DNA of 20,154 nt, taken from the NCBI GenBank assembly GCA_003427395.1, contig BFEA01000067.1, positions 1,872,107-1,892,260 on the forward strand, given 5' to 3'. The DNA comes from Chara braunii (Eukaryota; Streptophyta; Charophyceae; Charales; Characeae). How positions within the stretch are numbered: the first letter of the stretch is position 1; every line of letters starts with the position of its first letter. A program made the translations under genes and the position numbers. Below are positions 16,901 to 20,154 of this stretch, one piece after another. The notes beneath the pieces are model-generated. The model saw only the letters and a list, made by a program, of their open reading frames with translations. It had not been told where the DNA came from and did no database searches.

Positions 16901-18145
16901 ACAACTCAAGCACAAAATGTGCCCACATGGCGTGATCAACGGCAATCTGCTCCACTGCTCGCATCGATCGCAGTTGCCACCATGCTTGAGAGTGCTTTTA
17001 ATTGTTGCAAAACGGTCAGAGTTTGGCGCAATACCACGCTCCGCAAGAATTCCCATGGTCTCGTCAATATCACCAGGGATATCCCGTATCCGCATGTGAC
17101 CGGCGACACAGCATGACAGTCTGATGTTGTTTATCGTTGCCCTGCTAAGCCTCCACTGCCGGACAATTGGAACAGAAGTGCAAATCAGAGACAATGCAAA
17201 AAAACCTTTCAAACAAAGATTGCATCCCGGAAATGACCACATGACGCAGCACAGAGAAAGCACACTGTGGAGCAACAGAGCAAGGCAGTATTGAGATGAT
17301 GGTTAGCTAGTCGACACATTGAGAGTTCAGACGATAGATGCCAAATCAGAATGAATCGTCCCCTAGTGCATGGAAAAATACGCCGCCATAATTCAGAAGT
17401 GCGTAGTGGCTCGCTCCACTAACCATCAAATGTGTATAGCACCTCAATCCAGTAGCCACCAAATGTGCATATCGCCTTGCTCCACTAGACACCCAATGTG
17501 CAAAATGATAATGAATATTCTGCTAGAGAATGAAAAGATACACAGAACTGTGCCTTTTTCACTTTCTTAAAAGTTTCTTTTTTTTTTCGTTTTTCCTCAT
17601 GGCCTCGGCCCCATCTGCGGGGGGCAGCCACTTGTTATTAATAAAAAACGGATTGGTAAAAAACAAAAGGTTTGAAAAGCCAGAGGTCCCTGAACTCCAT
17701 CTGCTACAACACTGCAGGCAAAGGCAACTACCACTGGCATAAGGGGTGCCTCAAAACCTTCTCCCAAAACGAGGGCAGGTTAAATCAAGGACGGGCAGAA
17801 GCGACTGAGATCGAGCTTCCAACGAACCTGCTTGGGATTGAGCAAGCTCTCGACATGGTCTGGATCATTCCAATCTGCCATTAGAATGTTGCGGCGCACA
17901 GTCTCCACCAGTTCGTTGTAGGACTGTGCATGCTGGTCCATGAAATCGAGAATGACGACTTTTCGGTGACAAGGAGGGATTACGGAGAGATCAGCTTTGC
18001 TGGCACTTATCATACATCGCTTGAGCACATCCCTCAGTCTCTGAAGCCCTTCCTCCCTTGCCGCTTCAAAAGGCCGCTGGATTGCCGCCTCCCATAACTT
18101 TTGTTGTTGGCCAAACACCTCTTCATGCAAGAAATTCAGCAGGGG
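3412..18145 (-). CDS. SNF2-family ATPase/helicase with inserted RING finger (At3g54460-like), internal five exons
   Basis: Exons in transcription order are 18145-17828, 17155-16751, 12226-11954, 6090-6031 and 3542-3412. All have AG acceptors and GT donors, and the four internal junctions are phase 0. The joined product (395 complete codons) runs through the end of the SNF2 ATPase lobe 1, a linker, a RING finger, and helicase lobe 2 to motif V. A RING between the lobes is typical of the Rad5/16/SHPRH/HLTF group, and the wording matches the plant F-box/SNF2/RING protein At3g54460, as recalled rather than searched. Family members are DNA-dependent ATPases that remodel DNA-protein complexes, and the RING implies E3 ubiquitin ligase potential. 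Acting in the nucleus is inferred. The F-box, Walker A/DEAH motifs and motif VI are outside the window. Introns are about 0.67, 4.5, 5.9 and 2.5 kb; the last is over 3.4 kb. Confidence 0.9.
3849..4100. repeat. Two-copy tandem duplication, about 127-bp unit
   Basis: GATCTGGGCTGAAATGGTGT occurs at 3859 and 3986. In both copies it is followed by a GGGGCACTT motif, GTATAAGAGTGCCATTATTG, AAGCAGATCTCTC and a C-rich run. The second copy has lost several bases in the middle and ends in a longer C tract. Confidence 0.85.
4137..4263. repeat. Four-copy short tandem array, 30-35-bp unit
   Basis: Units begin with TTTGCGTGCGCCCATG or a close variant and end with a (T/C)CGTTTC or CTGTTTC motif, at about 4137, 4167, 4198 and 4233. 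The third copy carries a small GCGCAT insertion. A (CT)n run immediately precedes the array. Confidence 0.8.
5541..5723. repeat. Two-copy tandem duplication, 104-bp period
   Basis: GCATCTCCATTATTACCTCT followed by ACCCGAG occurs at 5592 and 5696. The preceding blocks (AATAACTCTGTTCTTCGTACTTTGCC-like and ATAACTCTTTTCGTCATACTTTGCC-like, both then CGAC...TGTGTC) also align, so the two units are about 80% alike over roughly 80 bases. Confidence 0.85.
6031..6090 (-). CDS. SNF2-type gene, 60-nt micro-exon (20 codons)
   Basis: This very short exon encodes LTEAGI...MYSPM...SLR and is bounded by a TGTGTGCAG acceptor (AG at 6091-6092) and a GTGAGA donor (6025-6030). It continues VEQQ from the previous exon and leads into AKSLRRFQ of the next, all phase 0. 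The joined stretch matches the family in length and in the AGI...MYSPM signature between helicase motifs IV and V. It lies about 5.9 kb from the previous exon, so automatic annotation could easily miss it. Confidence 0.9.
6091..6878 (-). other. Intron sequence, with candidate splice acceptor of the nested Josephin-like gene
   Basis: On the minus strand a long pyrimidine tract (plus positions about 6699-6730) ends in CACAG with AG at 6697-6698, an excellent 3' splice site. The open frame of the Josephin-like gene runs on through 6879 to a stop at 6483, but that stretch reads as hydrophobic, pyrimidine-derived residues and looks like intron. What, if anything, the following exon (from 6696 downward) encodes is unclear. 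Confidence 0.4.
6879..7240 (-). other. Tandem Cys/His-rich (putative zinc-binding) module, two units
   Basis: Numbering from the Met at 7535, unit 1 (about residues 99-149) and unit 2 (153-217) share a pattern: Cys-X2-His, then Cys, then a DM(V/L)(S/N)AS motif, then a Cys cluster, then C(R/V)HP(P/A)HP. Key residues are C114/H117/C120/H123, C133/C137/C143 in unit 1 and C178/H181/C187, C200/C201/C211 in unit 2; CPFCGHG (153-159) sits at the start of unit 2. Spacings do not fit RING, PHD, UBZ, CCHC or B-box fingers that I know. Zinc binding is inferred from Cys/His density. Confidence 0.5.
6879..7749 (-). pseudogene. Josephin-type deubiquitinase with C-terminal tandem Cys/His module, disrupted
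   Basis: Josephin (ataxin-3-type) proteases cleave ubiquitin chains with a Cys-His-Asn/Asp triad. Here the minus strand reads ENLTNLCGLTATN, with the presumed catalytic Cys at 7705-7707 and a Gln eight residues before it. HHPFYTPSDCLAIALQLDAD follows in another frame (shift near 7683-7692), then an in-frame TGA at 7599-7601. From there SEGGFTIAVLQVAM leads into the long open frame with GPGHYMAIVHALDHWELWDN: His at 7437-7439 and Asp at 7392-7394 are the likely other catalytic residues. The domain ends near 7287. A Cys/His-rich region follows to about 6879. It lies in the 5.9-kb intron of the SNF2-type gene, same strand, and is not joined by that gene's splicing. Stop and frameshift suggest a pseudogene; sequencing error or an unrecognised intron is possible. 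A CAG acceptor just before CCTGAGAAC (near 7723) may be the real exon start. Confidence 0.65.
7901..7994. repeat. Compound microsatellite C12-N-(TC)n-(CA)27
   Basis: Twelve C residues (7901-7912), an ambiguous base at 7913, a CT run to 7935, a short spacer and (CA)27 at 7941-7994. Copy number is probably unreliable in the assembly, as the N suggests. Confidence 0.95.
8888..8930. repeat. Inverted repeat, 18-bp arms with 7-nt loop
   Basis: ACTCAACTTGAGTCCGGT (8888-8905) pairs with ACCGGACTCAAGCTGAGT (8913-8930) with one mismatch, around loop ACTTAAG. It could fold as a stable hairpin in DNA or RNA on either strand. Confidence 0.85.
9067..9084. repeat. (TG)9 microsatellite
   Basis: A perfect dinucleotide run in the SNF2-gene intron. 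Confidence 0.9.
9676..9786. repeat. Two-copy tandem duplication, 60-bp period
   Basis: GCAGCTTCTTCCTCG starts both copies (9676 and 9736). Each continues with a GC-rich CCCTGCCC- or CCCCGCCC-type run and AGCGCCCTTCCTC(A/C)CTCTGCG. The second copy is a few bases shorter. Confidence 0.85.
10250..10850. repeat. Minisatellite, about five copies of a roughly 100-125-bp unit
   Basis: Recurring blocks are CTCACTCCATGTTGCC(C/T)GTG (about 10345, 10469, 10671 and 10792), GAAGCACCTTGCAAGCCC, CACCCTTGATAGGGACTCAC, CGAAGTCCCCCTGCCTTGTG and AAAGCATTATGCAACCCCC. The copy around 10560-10620 lacks the first block, and the first copy (from about 10250) is partial. More degenerate relatives (GCAAGCCCC, GTTGTAACCCCCTCGGCAC) continue to about 11250. 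Copies differ by substitutions and small indels, so the array is not recent. Confidence 0.9.
11954..12226 (-). CDS. SNF2-type gene, exon entering helicase lobe 2 (91 codons)
   Basis: The acceptor is TTTTGCAG (AG at 12227-12228); the exon begins ENWDADWQNTSSSKVAYLV and ends VEQQ at donor GTATCT. WxxDWQ(N/S)TSSSKVAYLV is the entry to the second helicase lobe in this family. KAIVFSQFLEHLSLVEQQ near the end is helicase motif IV. Between them (residues about 30-70) is an Arg/Ser-rich variable linker. Both ends are phase 0, so the exon joins to its neighbours without a frame change. The plus-strand open frame covering this exon is a shadow. Confidence 0.95.
12833..13116. repeat. Palindrome- and repeat-dense segment, possible non-autonomous element
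   Basis: It contains a direct repeat TTAGGC(CG/A)TTAA(C/T)GCAGTGG at 12833 and 12983. An 11-bp tandem repeat CCATATGCATT lies at 12876-12886 and 12887-12897. GGGGG...CCCCC inverted arms occur near 12917-12935, and the 16-bp perfect palindrome GGTGGTTTAAACCACC spans 12951-12966. A 43-bp tandem repeat closes the segment. No transposase or target-site duplication is seen. Confidence 0.5.
13031..13116. repeat. 43-bp perfect-length tandem duplication
   Basis: Two adjacent 43-bp copies (13031-13073 and 13074-13116) begin GGGGGCCTCAGCACCCGGTA and end GGTGGTA or GGTGGCA. They differ at one base only, so the duplication is young. Confidence 0.95.
14149..14175. repeat. Short telomere-like motif (degenerate CCCTAAA repeats)
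   Basis: CCCTTAAACCCTTAATCCCTAAACCCT contains three or four near copies of the plant-type telomere heptamer, within the presumed LINE 3' UTR. It is too short to be a real interstitial telomere and may be chance. Confidence 0.35.
14239..15500 (-). pseudogene. LINE ORF2 C-terminal remnant with zf-RVT-type zinc finger, frameshifted
   Basis: Three frames in transcription order are 15500-15204, 15289-14801 and 14781-14239. The second contains W...LLGQEADNLTQIQWKKFKL and IKIRSLQWLI, the lead-in to the zinc-binding domain found after reverse transcriptase in plant LINEs (Pfam zf-RVT). The third has CMVCNEGTVEDIVHCLIHC, the C-X2-C...H...C ligands, followed by VTDYWARASALWD. Frames change near 15250-15289 and around 14807, with further in-frame stops upstream. 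The reverse transcriptase and endonuclease domains are absent, so this copy cannot move on its own. Confidence 0.75.
15541..16616 (-). other. Intron sequence of the SNF2-type gene, no gene
   Basis: The stretch is AT-rich, with A-runs near 15738-15750, 15776-15783 and 16360-16382 and the short direct repeats listed separately. No protein or RNA gene is recognised. Confidence 0.65.
16232..16398. repeat. Short direct repeats (58-bp period)
   Basis: ATATGATAGGAGACGAGTAT followed by GACAG(T/C)CCTAG occurs at 16233 and 16291. ACTACCTTCAAAATA follows each, and AGGAAGTACTACCT recurs at about 16320 and 16381. Confidence 0.85.
16617..16687 (-). pseudogene. Extra partial copy of the 3' end of the RING exon
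   Basis: It lies 134 bp downstream of the matching part of the real exon and encodes PENPFPKWYVPQDLIELQPS plus HAQ, 21 of 23 residues identical. The donor GT is retained (GTTATG). Of nine nucleotide differences across 71 bases, six are silent third-position changes. Similarity also extends into the following intron (GCATCTC at about 16601 and 16735). A T-rich acceptor-like AG exists at 16693-16694, but a cassette from there (76 nt) would shift frame, so it is probably not a working exon. Confidence 0.85.
16751..17155 (-). CDS. SNF2-type gene, RING-finger exon (135 codons)
   Basis: The acceptor is CCGGCAG and the exon begins with TGG (W), continuing PKQ from the previous exon in frame; it ends PSYAQ at donor GTAATG (16745-16750). 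Residues 1-60 are the linker (RATINNIRLSCCVAGH). Residues 62-98 (plus-strand span 16862-16972) form a C3HC4-type RING: C62, C65, C77, H79, C82, C85, C93 and C98, with a C-X4-C final pair instead of the usual C-X2-C. After it come RPENPFPKWPVP and DLIELQPS, strongly conserved in the plant family as I recall it. The RING should recruit an E2 enzyme. The last part of this exon has an extra copy about 134 bp downstream. Confidence 0.95.
16862..16972 (-). other. RING finger domain (C3HC4-like)
   Basis: Within the 16751-17155 exon the eight ligands are C-X2-C-X11-C-X-H-X2-C-X2-C-X7-C-X4-C. All ligands are present, so zinc binding and E3 activity are plausible. The four-residue gap in the last pair is unusual for RING-HC domains but agrees with the family as remembered. 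Confidence 0.85.
17156..17827 (-). other. Intron (672 bp) between lobe-1 and RING exons
   Basis: The shortest intron seen in this gene. It contains a threefold repeat of about 33 bp at 17406-17505 and a T-run near 17577-17588. No gene is seen. Confidence 0.85.
17406..17505. repeat. Three-copy tandem repeat, about 33-bp unit
   Basis: Units share (CTCCACT/ATCCAGT)A(AC/GC/GA)CA(T/C)C(A/C)AATGTG and end TGTGTATA, TGTGCATA and TGTGCAAA. They follow one another at about 17406, 17438 and 17471. Confidence 0.75.
17828..18145 (-). CDS. SNF2-type gene, exon with end of ATPase lobe 1 (106 codons)
   Basis: This 318-nt exon starts after a CTGAACAG acceptor (AG at 18146-18147) with PLLNFLHEEVFGQQQ and ends NPKQ before donor GTTCGT (17822-17827). 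LKRCMIS followed by KADLSVIPPC and the SYNELVETVRRNILMADW stretch is the post-motif-III region of SNF2 proteins, where most members have LRR(T/C)K...LPPK and a downstream Q/H...Y helix. Both splice sites are phase 0. Sequence past PKQ (VRWKLDLSR and on) is intron read-through and should not be annotated. The preceding exon, with the DEAH box and motif III, was not found up to 20154. Confidence 0.93.
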
Positions 18146-18392
18146 CTGTTCAGACCAGTAGACAGCATACAGAATACGAAAGAAGTGTCACGGAATCGAT
18201 CAAGAAACATAGGAGACTCTTTGTACTTCAAAGCTCAAACGAAAAAGTGCACGCCCAGCGCATTGAATGTGTGGGGTTGACCAACTTGCTTCTTAGAGTT
18301 GACAAGCACACATCCTTCCAGTTTCCTCCACCTAATATCAATAGGACCAAAGCACCGACAAAACGGTGTTCAGTGGAACCTTTCTGCGATTG

Positions 18393-18450
18393 GTTTGTTT
18401 GTTTGTTTGTTTGTTTGTTTGTTTGTTTGTTTTTGTTTTTGTTTTTTTTT
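18393..18450. repeat. (TTTG)n microsatellite ending in a T-run
   Basis: About ten TTTG units decay into TTTTTG and then T9. On the minus strand this reads (CAAA)n. Confidence 0.9.
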
Positions 18451-18644
18451 AACAGAACCTTAGGGTTCTGGCTTGTATCACAAAACAGGTCTTTGAGGCA
18501 AGTGTTTCCTGCAATTTCTTGGGCAAACCAACTCTGACGAGCGAATCAAGCAGAGCCTTTCGTGAGGTGTAGAACATCATGCGTTAAAAAACGAAGTTCT
18601 TTTCCTGTAGCGACTCTGCGGGTTTTATCAGCATGAAGGACCAG

Positions 18645-18674
<30 letters not shown>
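18645..18674. repeat. T17-(TG)7 microsatellite
   Basis: A T homopolymer at 18645-18661 followed directly by a TG run to 18674. Confidence 0.9.
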
Positions 18675-18676
<2 letters not shown>

Positions 18677-19103
18677 CAGCAACAACAAGGGCCCAAGGGT
18701 TTGGAGCACTGGCTTGTGCATGGCGCACAGACCAGAATGACAAACACTCGACAAAGTTTCACTTTTCAATTGGGGAAAAGACTTGCCGCTCGATGCTTTG
18801 ACATGGGCGAAGGGTGGTGCTAAGAAATGTGGGTGGGTCGGTAGTGTGAGGTATAAGTGACTCAAAGTGAGAGAAGAATATAGCTTAGTTTTTATAAAAA
18901 AACAACAAACTTGAATAAACCCTATGACTGCAGAGTCGATCAGGACTCGAGGTCACAAAACTGCTTGTGACTAGTACCATACATGCGGCGCAGCGACATG
19001 CGCTGCAACGCGCACGTGCGCCGCAACGCGCAGAGCGCACGATGCGCGCGCATCACATGCGGCACATTCAGAAATCCGGGGGTCTCCAAAAAAAACGAAA
19101 GTT

Positions 19104-19128
19104 GGGGGGGGGGGGGGGGGGGGGGGGG
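19104..19128. repeat. G25 homopolymer
   Basis: Twenty-five consecutive G on the plus strand, able in principle to form a G-quadruplex. Its length is likely approximate in the assembly. Confidence 0.9.
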
Positions 19129-19228
19129 TTGCAAGGCCGGTAGGCACTTCGCATCGCCGGTTAGCCAAAAAAGAAAAAAAAAAATTGAGGCCGCACGGGG
19201 CGCCGCAAAAATGAAAGGGCGGGGAAAT

Positions 19229-19256
19229 CCGAGTAGTTCGTTTTTGAACTACTCGG
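19229..19256. repeat. Perfect hairpin, 11-bp arms with 6-nt loop
   Basis: CCGAGTAGTTC (19229-19239) pairs with GAACTACTCGG (19246-19256) around GTTTTT. Confidence 0.85.
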
Positions 19257-19472
19257 CCCCATCCCGGCAGTCAACCTCAGCCCTACCCGTGCCGTGTGTC
19301 GCCCTCGCCGCTGTGTCTTCTCGTGTGTGTCGGAGCAGGAAGCAGCCCCCCACGTCGTCGTTCAGCCATACCCTGCCCAGCTTCGAACAGCAGCAGGAGG
19401 CAGCGAGGAGCCGAGGGTCGCAGCAGCGGGACGAGGCAAGGAAGCAGCCGTATCCAGGTGGGTTACCACCAG

Positions 19473-19473
<1 letters not shown>

Positions 19474-19507
<34 letters not shown>
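19474..19507. repeat. (CT)17 microsatellite
   Basis: A CT run preceded by CCACCAGC. A very similar CCGCCAGC precedes the CT run at 19658, so the two may be related copies. Confidence 0.9.
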
Positions 19508-19510
<3 letters not shown>

Positions 19511-19657
19511 CCTGTGGAAACTGCACAGCTCCTCGTCCTCATTATCCTCCTCTTGGCGGGCTTTCTTTTGCGTCCACATGGCACTTTCTCTTCCTCCTCA
19601 CCATTCTTCCCTCCTTCATCATTGTTCTCCTACTCCCCCGCTTATCATACCGCCAGC

Positions 19658-19714
<57 letters not shown>
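19658..19714. repeat. Compound (CT)n-(ATCT)n microsatellite
   Basis: A CT run (19658-19685) passes into about seven ATCT units to 19714. Confidence 0.9.
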
Positions 19715-19715
<1 letters not shown>

Positions 19716-20154
19716 GGAAATGCGCAGCTGCTCGTCATCGTTATCCCCCTCTTCCTCCATCCGTCGACATAGTTCTCCTCCTCCCTTGCTTGTCATCATG
19801 CTACTCTCCTTAGTTCGCAGGCTTTCTTTTGCATCCACGTCGCACTTTCTTCTCCTCCTCTCCTCCATCCTCTCTCCTCCCTTCTCCCTTCCCCCTCCTC
19901 CCTCGTCATCGTTCTCCTCCTCTTCCTCGCTCCTTCGCCGTAGTTTTCCTCCTCCCTCGTGCTTGTCCCCGTTCTTCTCTTCCCCCCTCCCTTGTCTTTC
20001 CTCCATCCCTCGTCGGTCCGTCTTCCATCTCCTTTTTTTTTCTTCGTTCAATTGTGAAATCCCTCGCCATCGTTCTCCCATCCTCGCTCCGTCTGCCATC
20101 TCCACTTACCTCCCTCTGCCATGTCCACTCCCTATGCCATCCCCACTTCGCTCT

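Larger units (their letters stand above)
18146..20154. other. Repeat-rich non-coding DNA upstream of the first visible SNF2-type exon
   Basis: This is presumably the preceding intron of the minus-strand gene. It holds a (TTTG)n run, T17-(TG)n, a G25 run, an 11-bp hairpin and CT/ATCT microsatellites. The last 700 bases are almost pure pyrimidine with CCTCCTC phrases. The long plus-strand frame at 18983-19813 is Ser/Leu-rich low complexity caused by CT repeats and is not called as a gene. Confidence 0.7.

Noticed and set aside
18983-19813. 276-codon plus-strand open frame
   Set aside because: It is made of G-runs, CT and ATCT microsatellites read as Gly, Ser and Leu stretches, with no domain.

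Overview
This is a eukaryotic nuclear window, not a bacterial one: coding sequence is sparse, exons are bounded by GT/AG splice sites, introns run to several kilobases, and simple repeats, tandem duplications and retroelement remains fill the rest. The main gene matches, from memory of the family, the plant SNF2/F-box/RING proteins typified by Arabidopsis At3g54460. Together with a Ty3/gypsy chromovirus-type element and very long introns, this suggests a land plant or a large-genome streptophyte alga such as a charophyte; the organism is inference. Isolated N characters fit a draft assembly of repeat-rich DNA.

Layout. Positions 1-2297 (+) carry the 3' part of an intact Ty3/gypsy pol gene (end of reverse transcriptase, RNase H, integrase, degenerate chromodomain), followed by a polypurine tract and a probable 3' LTR to about 3.2 kb. 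The rest of the window belongs mostly to one minus-strand gene encoding a SNF2-type ATPase with a RING finger between the two helicase lobes. Five exons, in transcription order, can be placed: 18145-17828, 17155-16751, 12226-11954, 6090-6031 and 3542-3412. They join in frame (phase 0 at every internal junction) and give about 395 residues, from the end of ATPase lobe 1 through the RING to helicase motif V. Earlier exons lie beyond 20154 and later exons (motif VI onward) before position 1, so the retrotransposon sits antisense in an intron of this gene.

Nested inside the introns are: (i) at 6879-7749, same strand, a damaged Josephin-type (ataxin-3-like) deubiquitinase fused to a tandem Cys/His-rich module I do not recognise; (ii) at 13955-15540, same strand, a 5'-truncated, frameshifted LINE fragment; (iii) at 16617-16687, an extra copy of the 3' end of the RING exon whose differences from the exon are mainly synonymous; (iv) a minisatellite of roughly 100-125 bp units at 10.25-10.85 kb, several two- to four-copy tandem duplications, hairpins and long microsatellites. 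Positions 18146-20154 hold only simple repeats and pyrimidine-rich DNA.

The SNF2 gene and the Josephin remnant both relate to ubiquitin biology (RING ligase versus deubiquitinase), but the Josephin copy carries a stop and a frameshift, so their overlap is more likely the result of insertion than of function.
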